Positions 28,472 through 38,565 of a stretch of DNA of 64,000 nucleotides are shown here, one piece after another. The notes under the pieces are model-generated. The model had not been told where the DNA came from. It did not search any database and saw only the letters and a program-made list of their open reading frames with translations. Position numbers and translations under genes: made by a program. The number at the start of each line of letters is the position of its first letter. The first letter of the stretch is position 1. Source of the stretch: Verrucolacustris sp044348085 (GTDB lineage: Bacteria > Verrucomicrobiota > Verrucomicrobiia > Methylacidiphilales > Verrucolacustridaceae); contig JBIKTM010000001.1 of the NCBI GenBank assembly GCA_044348085.1, forward strand, positions 62,001 to 126,000. The letters are read 5' to 3'.

Positions 28472-29041
28472 CTACCGACTACCGGGCTTGATTGCGGGTA
28501 TTTTCTGTAAATCCTCAGGAATTGTGTCCGCCGAAAATGTCTCAACCGGAAGAGACAAAAGAGAACATATCGGTACCCCCAACTTGGGCTTGGTCACGCT
28601 CCGATCCACCAAACAGGCCACTCCGACCACTTCCCCGCCCGCCTCTTTCACCCTCTCCATCACCTCCTGGACGGCGCTTCCCGTGGTGATCACATCCTCC
28701 GCCACCAGAAATTTTTCGCCGGGTTTGACCTCGAATCGACGGATCCCCAACTTCCCTTCAGTTTTTTCTGCAAAAATATGTCGACGACCGAGATGACGGG
28801 CCACCTCATGCCCCACCAAAATCCCACCCATGGCAGGCGAAATCACCGAATGAAAGACCCACTTGTCCAACTTCACTTTTTCCACCAAGGCTCCACACAA
28901 CTCCGACGTCACTACCGGATCCTGCAAAACAAGGGCACACTGAAAAAAAGTCCGACTGTGCAGGCCCGACCGTAAAATAAAGTGCCCGTGCAAAAGGGCG
29001 CCGCACTTGCGGAAAACCTCCAGCACTTGGGCCGAGGTCAT
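28472..29041 (-). CDS. pyrE: Orotate phosphoribosyltransferase
   Basis: 189 residues with the type I phosphoribosyltransferase PRPP motif VAEDVITTGSAV and the flexible loop containing RHLGRRHIFAEK, as in OMP-forming enzymes. It converts orotate and PRPP to orotidine 5'-phosphate in pyrimidine synthesis. The start ATG overlaps the ridA stop by 4 bases (ATGA). No other pyr gene is nearby. Confidence 0.93.
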   Translation of the reverse strand: MTSAQVLEVFRKCGALLHGHFILRSGLHSRTFFQCALVLQDPVVTSELCGALVEKVKLDKWVFHSVISPAMGGILVGHEVARHLGRRHIFAEKTEGKLGIRRFEVKPGEKFLVAEDVITTGSAVQEVMERVKEAGGEVVGVACLVDRSVTKPKLGVPICSLLSLPVETFSADTIPEDLQKIPAIKPGSR

Positions 29042-29424
29042 GATCCAGGGCGTCTCGCCACAAACTCGATCTCTACCGCACCCCCCTTTGGTAATCCCGC
29101 CACCTGAAACGTAGACCGACTTGGCGCATCTTTTGGAAAAAACTCCGCATAAACCGCATTCATCTCAGGGAAAGTTTTTAAATCGAGCAGGAAGACCGTT
29201 GCCTTGACCACGTCTGCCAAACTTAATCCACCCTCCTTCAGAAGACTTTGGGCCCGCTCCAAAGCCTTGCGGGTCTGCTCAGCCACACCACCTTGGATCA
29301 AGTTGCCCGCCTCATCCAAGGCCAACTGTCCGGATAAAAAAACGAATCCCCCCGCCTCAGTCGCTTGCCGATAAGGGCCAATCGCTGGCCCAGCCAATGG
29401 TGATGTCCAACCTTTATGTCCCAT
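29038..29424 (-). CDS. ridA: RidA-family (YjgF/UK114) reactive enamine/imine deaminase
   Basis: 128 residues when started at ATG 29424, the family length; a frame extension to 29466 would add 14 residues not typical of the family. Signature elements AIGPYRQA, FLSGQLALD, and the C-terminal PSRSTFQVAGLPKGGAVEIEFVA include the arginine that binds the substrate carboxylate. RidA proteins hydrolyse 2-aminoacrylate and related intermediates from PLP enzymes. It overlaps pyrE by ATGA and opens the operon. Confidence 0.92.
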   Translation of the reverse strand: MGHKGWTSPLAGPAIGPYRQATEAGGFVFLSGQLALDEAGNLIQGGVAEQTRKALERAQSLLKEGGLSLADVVKATVFLLDLKTFPEMNAVYAEFFPKDAPSRSTFQVAGLPKGGAVEIEFVARRPGS

Positions 29425-29552
29425 ACGGTAATCTTTTCCGAATCTACCGATCAGGTCAACGCCCATCCCTCTGACTTGCTCCCCCTTTTTTTATCTCCGA
29501 GGAGGCCGATTTTGGCTTTGAGCCATTAAAAAATATCCGTATCTTAGCAAAT

Positions 29553-30185
29553 ATGAAATTCATCCTGCAGTTCCTCCTCGTTCTTTGCCTGATTCCGGCT
29601 TCAGTTTTTGCTCACACAGCCCATGGGCCCGTTGGCTTCTCATCAGGTTTGACTCATCCCATCTTTGGCCTGGACCACCTTCTCGCCATGCTTAGCGTCG
29701 GGATTCTTAGCGTTCAGATGGGTGGACGCGCAATCTGGACCGTCCCTCTTACCTTCGTATGCTTCATGCTAGTCGGAGGAATCCTGGGCATGGTGGGGAT
29801 TCCATTCTTCTCGGTTGAAATTGGCATCGCTCTATCGGTCCTCCTCCTTGGCCTCGCGATAGCCATTGACGCAAAGCTTCCCCTTATTCTATCCATGGTA
29901 GGAGTAGGCTTTTTCGCACTCTTTCACGGGCACGCCCACGGCGAGGAAATGCCCACATCGGCTGCACCCTACCTCTATGCCCTAGGCTTTGTCGCAGGAA
30001 CCGCCCTCATTCACCTTCTTGGGGTTCTTTTGGGGTGGATCGGATCTCGTATTCCGTTTCGTACTACTGTGTTTCGAGTAAGCGGAGCTACTCTCGCAAT
30101 TCTCGGAATATACTTCCTAGTTCAGTCCGTGTCCGCGTCAGGCGCAGCAGGGGCACCTGCTTTAACCAGTGCGATCTCCAACTAG
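29553..30185 (+). CDS. HupE/UreJ-family membrane protein
   Basis: 210 residues with an N-terminal signal peptide/first helix, then HTAHGPVGFSSGLTHPIFGLDHLLAML, the histidine-rich conserved start of HupE/UreJ, about six membrane helices and a second motif FHGHAHGEE. Family members are thought to take up nickel or cobalt for hydrogenase or urease. No hydrogenase or urease gene is in this window, so the metal and its use are open. It is convergent with the following gene, whose stop overlaps by 4 bases. Confidence 0.88.
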   Translation: MKFILQFLLVLCLIPASVFAHTAHGPVGFSSGLTHPIFGLDHLLAMLSVGILSVQMGGRAIWTVPLTFVCFMLVGGILGMVGIPFFSVEIGIALSVLLLGLAIAIDAKLPLILSMVGVGFFALFHGHAHGEEMPTSAAPYLYALGFVAGTALIHLLGVLLGWIGSRIPFRTTVFRVSGATLAILGIYFLVQSVSASGAAGAPALTSAISN

Positions 30186-30622
30186 GTCTTTTCGCGTAAC
30201 TCCCTAAGTTTCTGCCGTAAAAGGGAGAGGCACTCCTTCCAAAAATCCTTGGGCAAAGCCTCGTAGCGCACTGTTTTTCCATCCACTTGGGTCGTGTAAA
30301 AGATATTACTGGGCTCTCCAACAAGCTCGTCGTAAAGATTCCGCTTCACATAGGCCGAAATCTCGTCTGCCCCGTCCAAATGAACATTCACATCTCTTCC
30401 ATCGGCATCCGCCTCTAAAGCCAGCAACACCAACTGCATCTCAGCCCAGCTGATCGACAGGCCACTTTTTGTTAGCGAAGCTACATGCCGATCGATCATC
30501 TCCAAAAGCCGTTTGACGATCCTGGCACACTCTTGCGGCCGATTTTCAATGACCAAACCCGCCCCTTCTGCCCCCCCGTTAGATTCAGGCTCAACCTTTT
30601 GTGGAACTGGCTTTGTGCTCAT
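30182..30622 (-). CDS. Conserved-looking protein of unknown function
   Basis: 146 residues, no recognised domain. Cytoplasmic by appearance, with no signal peptide or membrane helix. The first 25 residues are polar and probably disordered, and the rest is mainly helical with a charged tail rich in Lys, Arg and Glu (LRQKLRELREKT). An acidic stretch LALEADADGRDVNVHLDGADE lies mid-protein. Codon use resembles its neighbours. It is convergent with hupE and divergent from tatD, so it is probably transcribed alone. Confidence 0.6.
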   Translation of the reverse strand: MSTKPVPQKVEPESNGGAEGAGLVIENRPQECARIVKRLLEMIDRHVASLTKSGLSISWAEMQLVLLALEADADGRDVNVHLDGADEISAYVKRNLYDELVGEPSNIFYTTQVDGKTVRYEALPKDFWKECLSLLRQKLRELREKT

Positions 30623-30717
30623 CCGATTCTTCTACCTGCGTTTGCTCCCAAGGGAAAAGAAATATTGGGAAGGATATTATTCTCCACCACCCCGTTTTGG
30701 ATTAGTCTAGAAACACT

Positions 30718-31575
30718 GTGCTGATTGACACCCACTGCCACCTTGATTTTCCCGATTTTGATCCCGACCGCTCCCAAGTGATTCAAAGGGCCGATGAAGC
30801 GGGGGTCGCTCGCCTCATTACGATCGGGACTACCCTCGAAACAAGCCGAGCAGCGATTGCTTTGGCCGATTCGAATCCTCAAATCTTTGCAACAGTTGGC
30901 CTACACCCATGTGAAGTTCAGGAAGCAAGGGATTCTGCTATTGATGAACTTGCCCAACTTGCAGAACACCCAAAAGTGGTCGCGATTGGCGAATGTGGCT
31001 TGGATTACCATCGTCTTCCCAGCAAATCATCCGCCCCCTTCTCAGGCTCCACTTCGACCACAGGAGGCGTATTTCCAGGTTCAGAAGATATAACCTTAGC
31101 AGATGCCGAACAAAAAAATCGCCAAGCTGTCTTTTTCCAGCAGCAACTCGATCTAGCCGTAGAACGAAAACTCAATGTCGTAATCCATCAAAGGGATAGC
31201 TGGGAAGACACACTCACCACACTGAAGCCATACTCAGGGCGACTTCATGCCGTGTTTCACTGTTTCTCTGGTACTTTGACCCAAGCCCATGAGCTGATCT
31301 CTTTGGGGCACTTTGTTTCATTCACAGGGATTGTGACTTTTAAGAATGCTCGAGATGTTCACTCCTGCGCCCAAAAGATTCCCTCAGGCTCCTTCTTCTT
31401 GGAGACGGATTGCCCATATCTGGCGCCTGAACCGAATCGGGGAAAACGGTGCGAACCCGCCTACACGCTTGCCGTAGCTGAAAAAGTCGCCGCTCTCCGA
31501 GGTCAAACCGTGCAAGAAATCGCTCGCGAAACGACCTCCGCTGCGGAAAAGTTCTTCTCCCTACCTTCTTCATGA
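30718..31575 (+). CDS. tatD: TatD-family metal-dependent hydrolase
   Basis: 285 residues starting with GTG. Metal ligands of the TatD family are visible: DTHCHLDF at the N-terminus, GECGLDYH, NVVIHQR, VFHCFSG, and ETDCPYLAP. Members act as metal-dependent DNases or deoxyribonuclease-like hydrolases. Between GLDYH and the following helix there is a Ser/Thr/Gly-rich insertion of about 25 residues (about 100-125) where other members are shorter. thrB begins within its stop codon (ATGA overlap). Confidence 0.92.
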   Translation: MLIDTHCHLDFPDFDPDRSQVIQRADEAGVARLITIGTTLETSRAAIALADSNPQIFATVGLHPCEVQEARDSAIDELAQLAEHPKVVAIGECGLDYHRLPSKSSAPFSGSTSTTGGVFPGSEDITLADAEQKNRQAVFFQQQLDLAVERKLNVVIHQRDSWEDTLTTLKPYSGRLHAVFHCFSGTLTQAHELISLGHFVSFTGIVTFKNARDVHSCAQKIPSGSFFLETDCPYLAPEPNRGKRCEPAYTLAVAEKVAALRGQTVQEIARETTSAAEKFFSLPSS

Positions 31576-32444
31576 AAACCAATCCCCCCATCCCCTTTTG
31601 GGTTCGTGTACCTGCCTCGACTGCAAACCTTGGACCTGGATTTGATACCTTGGCCTTAGCTCTCAACCTCTACAACTACGTTGCCGTGACTCCCGGAAAT
31701 CCTGAAACACCTGATCCTTTTGTTGCTGAGACCGTCAACGCGTACCATAAATCCAGGAATCTTCCCTCAAAGAACTACCGCCTCATTGTCCATGGGCTGG
31801 TGCCTCGTTCCCGTGGACTTGGCAGTAGTGCCACAATCCGCCTCGGTATTCTCGCGGCACTCGACAAACTTAATGGCCGTAAGCTAGACCTTCCTTGGCT
31901 GATCGAAACAGCCACCACGCTCGAAGGCCACCCTGACAATATCACAGCCGCCGCGCTCGGCGGTTTTATCGTATGCGGAGGTAAAAAGCCCGCATGCACA
32001 AAAGTATCCAGTCGCTTAAAATTTGTTGCCGCCATTCCACAAGTCGAAACGTCCACAAAAACAGCTCGCTCGCTGCTTCCCGCCCAAGTGCCCTTTCAAG
32101 ACGCCGTAACGAATTTGCGCAATGCGTCCCGAATCTCTTCAGCTTTTTTCAGCAAGAAATACGACGAAGCGGCGGGAGCCTTTCACGATCGCCTCCACCA
32201 ACCCTATCGAAGCTCCCTTGTGGCAGGTCTGGACTCTGCCATCGCACAGGCGGAGAAGGCAGGCGCCCTAGGAGCCTTCCTGAGCGGTGCAGGGCCTACT
32301 CTGATGGCTATTACAACAAAATCTGAGAAGACAATTGGCCAAGCCATGGTCCAAGCATTACGGCAGGCAGGACATCATTCTGTTGATCTAAAAATACTGA
32401 GTGCAGACAACTCAGGTCTACGAATCGTAAAATCCCTGCCGTAA
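31572..32444 (+). CDS. thrB: Homoserine kinase
   Basis: 290 residues of the GHMP kinase family: N-terminal VPASTANLGPGFDTLALAL, ATP-binding loop PRSRGLGSSAT and the C-terminal GAFLSGAGPTLMA. It phosphorylates homoserine to O-phosphohomoserine, the substrate of threonine synthase. It is translationally coupled to tatD. The partner thrC-like gene is not adjacent but lies at 40.9 kb under a SAM riboswitch, which bears on what O-phosphohomoserine is used for here. Confidence 0.94.
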   Translation: MKTNPPIPFWVRVPASTANLGPGFDTLALALNLYNYVAVTPGNPETPDPFVAETVNAYHKSRNLPSKNYRLIVHGLVPRSRGLGSSATIRLGILAALDKLNGRKLDLPWLIETATTLEGHPDNITAAALGGFIVCGGKKPACTKVSSRLKFVAAIPQVETSTKTARSLLPAQVPFQDAVTNLRNASRISSAFFSKKYDEAAGAFHDRLHQPYRSSLVAGLDSAIAQAEKAGALGAFLSGAGPTLMAITTKSEKTIGQAMVQALRQAGHHSVDLKILSADNSGLRIVKSLP

Positions 32445-32453
32445 GGGCTTAAA

Positions 32454-32484
32454 GCATTTAGGCAGAAGCAACTGCCTAAAATGC
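32454..32484. terminator. Hairpin between thrB and the small membrane protein gene
   Basis: gcatttaggcag (32454-32465) pairs with ctgcctaaaatgc (32472-32484), leaving a 6-base loop and one bulged A. It lies between two convergent genes. No clear T-run follows on either strand, so it may be a weak or factor-assisted terminator. Confidence 0.6.
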
Positions 32485-32487
32485 AAG

Positions 32488-32730
32488 TTACTTGCGCTCT
32501 GCGTAGTGATGCAAACGGTTCGACAAAATAATGAAGGTAGGAGCCCAGAGTCCAACAAAGATTCCAAACCGCTCAGCATAGGCTCTCTTTGCATCCGCAA
32601 TCATATCTCCTGCTCCGGGCGTACCGAACTGACCCCCTGCAGAGAACCAGATCAGAACCGAACCGATAATCGAGAGAAACCCTAAGGCAAAACATAGGTT
32701 ACTAAGGAACTGGATTTGTTGTTTATTCAT
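32488..32730 (-). CDS. Small two-helix membrane protein, unknown function
   Basis: 80 residues with two hydrophobic segments (about 12-30 and 55-70) separated by a polar loop (FGTPGAGDMIADAKRAYAERFG) and a basic C-terminus (RLHHYAERK). I do not recognise the family. It lies 42 bases downstream of nrdA on the same strand and before a hairpin, so it may be the last gene of the nrdB-nrdA transcript. No strong ribosome binding site precedes the ATG. Confidence 0.6.
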   Translation of the reverse strand: MNKQQIQFLSNLCFALGFLSIIGSVLIWFSAGGQFGTPGAGDMIADAKRAYAERFGIFVGLWAPTFIILSNRLHHYAERK

Positions 32731-32772
32731 AGAATCAATATGCGCCTGTGTCGGATACCTTCAATACATTTC

Positions 32773-35700
32773 CTACTGACAAGCCTCACACTCGCCACCG
32801 TTTCTCATTGCTTCAATCGAACAGGCCATCTTCTCTTCGGCACTAAAAGTTTTTTTAGCCCCCTCTGGGTTAGCCTCGGGTTCTTGCATGCCCGCCCTGA
32901 CCTCCTTCTTGAGCTTTACTGTGGCCTTCTCGATATTTGAGGCCCCTAAGGTCCGCAGGTAGTAGGTGGTCTTCAATCCTTGATGCCAAGCGAGGCGATA
33001 CATTCTCGAAAGAACCTTGAGGTCGGGTTGACCTAAAAAGAGATTTAAGGATTGAGCTTGGTCGATCCACTTCTGTCGCCTGGCTGCCGCTTTCATGATC
33101 CACTCAAATCCAACAGCAAATGCGGTCAGATATCTCTTTTTCAACTCCTCGGGCATTCCCTCTACGGGTCCCAACTCTCCGTCAAAATACTTCAACTGAT
33201 CCACCATGGCCTGATTCCATAATCCGGCCTTTTTAAGATCTTTGACTAGGAAGGGATTCAGAACGATAAATTCCCCCGAGAGGTTGCTCTTCACAAACAA
33301 GTTTTTGTAGGTCGGCTCAATGCAGGGCGAAGTTCCCGTAATGTTCGAAATCGTCGCCGTTGGCGCGATTGCCAAAACATTCGAATTTCGCATTCCGTGA
33401 GCCCGAATTTTCTCTCGCAGCGGTTTCCAATCCATTCGTCCGCCACGCGGAACATCCACAGGCAATCCCCGCTCCTCTGCCAAAAGGTCCACTGTATCTT
33501 GTGGCAACAAACCGCGATCCCACTTGGAACCCTTGTAGGTCGAGTACGTGCCCTTTTCCGCAGCCAGATCGCTCGACGCTTCATACGCGTAGAATGCAAT
33601 CGCCTCCATCATCTCATCGTTGAAATCGACTGCTGCATCCGACTCAAAAGAAATCCCCTTCATATAGAGGGCGTTCTGCAATCCCATCACCCCAAGCCCA
33701 ATGGGACGATGACGGGAATTTGCCGTTTTAGCCGCCTCAGTCGGATAAAAATTAATGTCGATGACATTATCCAACGCACGGACAGCCACTCGTACTGTTT
33801 CCCTCAATTTAGGCAGATCCAACGAACCATCCGGTAAAATATGAGTATCTAAAATAATGGAACCCAAATTACAGACTGCAGTTTCATCTTTGCCTGTATT
33901 GAGAGTGATCTCCGTGCACAGATTCGAGCTGTGAATGACCCCAACGTGATCTTGGGGACTTCTTATGTTGCAGGCGTCCTTAAATGTGATCCAAGGATGC
34001 CCCGTCTCGAACAGCATCGAGAGCATTCGCTTCCAAACCTCAATTGCAGGCACCTTATGCCCCCAAATCTCGCCCTTCTCAGCTTTCTTCTCATACGCCT
34101 CGTACCGCTCCTCAAACTTCTTCCCGTACAGATGATGAAGATCAGCTGCATCGCTAGTCCGGAAGAAGGTCCAATCCCCTCTGGCTTCCATCCTCTTCAT
34201 GAACAGATCAGGAATCCAATTCGCAGTATTCATGTCATGACAACGCCGCCGATCATCTCCCGTGTTCTTCCGTAGCTCTAGAAAGTCAAACAGGTCATTG
34301 TGCCATGTCTCTAGGTACGCACAGCCCGAACCCTTTCGTTTCCCACCTTGATTCACAGCGACCAGAAGGTCGTTGTGAAGCTTTAGGAATGGAATGACTC
34401 CCTGACTCTCTCCGTTTGTGCCACCAATATAACTGCCTGTTCCACGAACGCTCGTCCACGATCCACCCAAGCCCCCAGCCCACTTGGAAAGCATAGCGTT
34501 CTCTGCCACGCCTCGCTGCATAATCGCCTCAATCGAATCGTCCACCCAGTACAGGTAGCAGGAGGAAAGCTGACTATGCAGGGTCCCTGAATTAAACAGG
34601 GTCGGTGTGGAGGAGCAGAACCTACGGCTCTTATACAGGTTATAGAGCTCCATCGCCCGGACCTCTCGGTCTTTGGGCTCCGCATGAAACAATCCCATAG
34701 CCACGCGCATCCAGAAAAATTGGGGAGTCTCGAGTCTTCGGGAGACATCCGCTTTTTTGTCCACGATGAGATACCTGTCGTACAGCGTCTGGACACCCAA
34801 AAAGTCCAGATCCAGATCTGCCAAAGGGTCCAGCGCAGCCGCCAGCTTCTCCAAATCGTACTTCTGTAGGTTTGTGCTATATCTTTTGATCTCCACACCC
34901 CGCTGAATCGCTTCAATAAACTTCTTGCGATGAAAATCACGCAAGGCACTGATTCCGTCTCTCAAAATATCCCAACCCAAAACCTCCTCATAGATGAAGG
35001 TCATCTGAATCCGACCCGCAAACTTCGCAAAGTCGGCATCTTTTTCAATCAGGGTCTTCGCATTCAAGCTGATCGTATTATTAAGCTCAGACCTCTTAAT
35101 CCCGTCAAAAATCGATCTCCTTAACTCCTTTTCGATCTCTCCAGCCGAAATGCATAAATCAAGTCCAATGGACGCAAACTCGATTCGCGCACGTAAATCC
35201 GCGCCGTCCCACAAAAAGGTTGTTCCATCTGGGTTCGCGACCACCACCATCCCCTCTGTCGGCTCTGTGGGAGAGGCAGAAACTTCGCCACGAGCTTTGC
35301 GCTCTCTCTGATCGGCACGCATTGCCCGATAAATGATATACCGTTCCGCGACCTTATAGTGGCCAGCCCGCATCAGTTCCTCCTGAACTAAATCCTGAAC
35401 CTCCTCAATATGAACCGTCGCTTGACCCAATTCCGCAACTCGTCCTGTTACAGCCCGTGCGATCTCAGGGGCTGGTGTCGCATCCATTCTTAAAGAGAGG
35501 AAGGCCTGGCAAACTGCCACTTCAATTTTCGACTCGTTCCACGGAACCGTTTGGCCCTGACGCCGAATGAGCCGAACTGCACATGCTGCTGAATCTCCGG
35601 GCGCGGGGGCAACCGGAGGACGATCCCTTCTCTCTCCAACAAGACTCCGAGCCACGTCATACGCGTTATTATCGACCAATGTTTTTTCGACGAGTGTTTG

Positions 35701-36045
35701 CAAGTCTTCGATCCTAAGACGCAGAGGCCGCTCGGCAAGGGCTTGGCGAGCCAGGTTGCGACCAACTTCTGTACAAATTTTAGCAACCCAGCGGCGGTTC
35801 GTTTCCGTGAAAATGGTCTCTTGCCCTTTCGCCTTCAGCCATCGGGCCAAACTCCGGCCGACCATTTCAGCCACCTCGGCCAACTGGAACGCATGATGCG
35901 ATTCGCCATCGATCACTTCGATCTCAGGCATATCGACCTGTACTGAATCAATCGCCTCTCCCCATGCCTCAGTTTTTGCATCAGGGAGATTCAAGAAACG
36001 CTTCATTGCCAAGTCCACATCCACATCACGCGGGTCCATCTTCAT
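32773..36045 (-). CDS. nrdA: Class I ribonucleotide reductase large (alpha) subunit
   Basis: 1090 residues from ATG 36045, chosen because AGGAGG lies 8 bases upstream; a TTG two codons earlier is too close to it. The N-terminal 220 residues contain a clear ATP cone (about 130-215, RQGQTVPWNESKIEVAV) and before it a cone-like partial repeat. Catalytic residues are visible: SSCYLYW, SNLCTEI, the TTYYLRTLG tyrosine pair and the C-terminal CEAC shuttle. The enzyme reduces ribonucleotides to deoxyribonucleotides with NrdB, encoded 36 bases upstream. Extra cones and length recall the chlamydial enzyme. Confidence 0.96.
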   Translation of the reverse strand: MKMDPRDVDVDLAMKRFLNLPDAKTEAWGEAIDSVQVDMPEIEVIDGESHHAFQLAEVAEMVGRSLARWLKAKGQETIFTETNRRWVAKICTEVGRNLARQALAERPLRLRIEDLQTLVEKTLVDNNAYDVARSLVGERRDRPPVAPAPGDSAACAVRLIRRQGQTVPWNESKIEVAVCQAFLSLRMDATPAPEIARAVTGRVAELGQATVHIEEVQDLVQEELMRAGHYKVAERYIIYRAMRADQRERKARGEVSASPTEPTEGMVVVANPDGTTFLWDGADLRARIEFASIGLDLCISAGEIEKELRRSIFDGIKRSELNNTISLNAKTLIEKDADFAKFAGRIQMTFIYEEVLGWDILRDGISALRDFHRKKFIEAIQRGVEIKRYSTNLQKYDLEKLAAALDPLADLDLDFLGVQTLYDRYLIVDKKADVSRRLETPQFFWMRVAMGLFHAEPKDREVRAMELYNLYKSRRFCSSTPTLFNSGTLHSQLSSCYLYWVDDSIEAIMQRGVAENAMLSKWAGGLGGSWTSVRGTGSYIGGTNGESQGVIPFLKLHNDLLVAVNQGGKRKGSGCAYLETWHNDLFDFLELRKNTGDDRRRCHDMNTANWIPDLFMKRMEARGDWTFFRTSDAADLHHLYGKKFEERYEAYEKKAEKGEIWGHKVPAIEVWKRMLSMLFETGHPWITFKDACNIRSPQDHVGVIHSSNLCTEITLNTGKDETAVCNLGSIILDTHILPDGSLDLPKLRETVRVAVRALDNVIDINFYPTEAAKTANSRHRPIGLGVMGLQNALYMKGISFESDAAVDFNDEMMEAIAFYAYEASSDLAAEKGTYSTYKGSKWDRGLLPQDTVDLLAEERGLPVDVPRGGRMDWKPLREKIRAHGMRNSNVLAIAPTATISNITGTSPCIEPTYKNLFVKSNLSGEFIVLNPFLVKDLKKAGLWNQAMVDQLKYFDGELGPVEGMPEELKKRYLTAFAVGFEWIMKAAARRQKWIDQAQSLNLFLGQPDLKVLSRMYRLAWHQGLKTTYYLRTLGASNIEKATVKLKKEVRAGMQEPEANPEGAKKTFSAEEKMACSIEAMRNGGECEACQ

Positions 36046-36081
36046 AATCAATGCCTCCTGTTATATACTACGAAAAAAAAA

Positions 36082-37170
<1,089 letters not shown>

Positions 37171-37487
37171 ATTTTAGGACCTCTTTCCAGCTACTGCGAG
37201 GGTCGGGCTTGCATACCCACCGCAGGAGCCAATTCCACTATTATTTACGCTAATACACGTAAATACCTTATTTAGCCCGCAACACCTTTGAGTTGTGTTG
37301 AATGTGTTCAAGGTAACTAGATGTAGTATGAGAATTTTACGTGTCAACTGACTTTGCGAAATTTTTTCATTTTGTGCCTATATGCTTATAACAAAGGCAA
37401 ATACCCCAGTTCTGAGAGGGCAAAATTGACAGCCTACGAGACCGACTTATTCACATCCTTGAAAGTTTTTTAAAATTGAGCCGATTC
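37171..37487. promoter_or_regulatory. 317-base intergenic region upstream of nrdB with two inverted repeats
   Basis: No coding sequence is evident. Two perfect inverted repeats lie here: tttacg-8 nt-cgtaaa at 37244-37263 and caacac-9 nt-gtgttg at 37280-37300. They sit 74-130 bases before the nrdB start, where a promoter/operator would be. They do not match the NrdR box well by eye. The region is AT-rich toward 37330-37400 and separates the nrd operon from the end of the riboswitch-controlled operon. Confidence 0.45.
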
Positions 37488-38540
37488 TTACTGCGGAACA
37501 TGACAACCACCGCCACCATTTTTTTGGAAATATTTCTGGTGATACTCCTCCGCCCGAGTGAAAGGCCCCGCAAGATCCACCTGCGTTACGATCGGACGAG
37601 AAAACTTTTTTTGCTTCGTTAACTCATCCACCACTTCTCGAATCACCGACTCCTGCTCGGGCCGCGTAAAATAAATCACCGACCGATACTGATCCCCCAC
37701 ATCCGGGCCCTGACGGTTCATCGTTGTGGGGTCGTGAATCTTGAAAAAATACTCCACCACACTTCGCGTCTTGCTTTTCTTTGGGTCGTAAACAAGACGC
37801 ATCACCTCCGCATGGCCCGTTCCATGCCCACACACATCTTGGTAGGTCGGATTCTTGGTCCATCCCCCCTCGTACCCAACCTCCGTAGATCGCGTCCCAG
37901 GAAATTTCGAAAATACCTCCTCCACCCCCCAGAAACATCCCGCACCTAAATCCAGCGTCTCCACCTCGGGCAACTTTCCTTCCTCCTGAAAACTTAAGAC
38001 CGCGGAGTTGATGCAGTACCGTAAACCCGTCGGCTTGGGCCCATCCGGAAAAACGTGCCCTAAGTGCATCTCGCACCGCGTGCAATGAACCTCCGTCCGC
38101 GTCATTCCAAGGGTACTGTCCGAATGCTCCCCTACATTTTCCTCTGAAAACGGTTGAAAGAAACTGGGCCAACCCGTTCCGGAATCAAACTTATCACCGG
38201 CTCGGAAAAGGGGCAGACCACACCCAGCACAAAAATAGATGCCCTTGGCGTGATGATCGTGAAAAACACCGCAGAAGGCCCTCTCCGTCCCAGCCGTTCG
38301 ACCAACCCGAAACTGCTCAAGAGTTAGCCGCGCAGCCCACTCCTTGTCCGATCGCACCACTTTGGGTACTTCCCGAAGCGGTCCAACTGTTCCCTCCTCG
38401 GTCATAAGACGTACTTTCACAAACTCGACCCCTTTTTTTTGTTCGCTATGCGTCACCCCAATAAGATGCCCCGAAAACCACCACCCCGCCAGCCCGACCA
38501 ACAATCCCACACCCATCCAGAACTGACGTCGATTTCTCAC
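37488..38540 (-). CDS. msrBA: Peptide methionine sulfoxide reductase, MsrB-MsrA fusion
   Basis: 350 residues with an N-terminal membrane helix or signal anchor (about 9-28). An MsrB domain follows (about 55-190: CAGCGLPLF, SGTGWPSF, CTRCEMHLGHVF, GLRYCINS) and then an MsrA domain (about 195-345: GAGCFWGVEEVF, YEGG, HDPTTMNRQGPDVGDQYRS). Both catalytic cysteines are present, so it should repair both epimers of oxidised methionine, probably in the periplasm. The frame starts with GTG 38540. It follows the nucleotidyltransferase gene by 25 bases and may be the last gene under the SAM riboswitch. Confidence 0.94.
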   Translation of the reverse strand: MRNRRQFWMGVGLLVGLAGWWFSGHLIGVTHSEQKKGVEFVKVRLMTEEGTVGPLREVPKVVRSDKEWAARLTLEQFRVGRTAGTERAFCGVFHDHHAKGIYFCAGCGLPLFRAGDKFDSGTGWPSFFQPFSEENVGEHSDSTLGMTRTEVHCTRCEMHLGHVFPDGPKPTGLRYCINSAVLSFQEEGKLPEVETLDLGAGCFWGVEEVFSKFPGTRSTEVGYEGGWTKNPTYQDVCGHGTGHAEVMRLVYDPKKSKTRSVVEYFFKIHDPTTMNRQGPDVGDQYRSVIYFTRPEQESVIREVVDELTKQKKFSRPIVTQVDLAGPFTRAEEYHQKYFQKNGGGGCHVPQ

Positions 38541-38565
38541 CCCTAAATCCTACCTCGGCGAAGCT

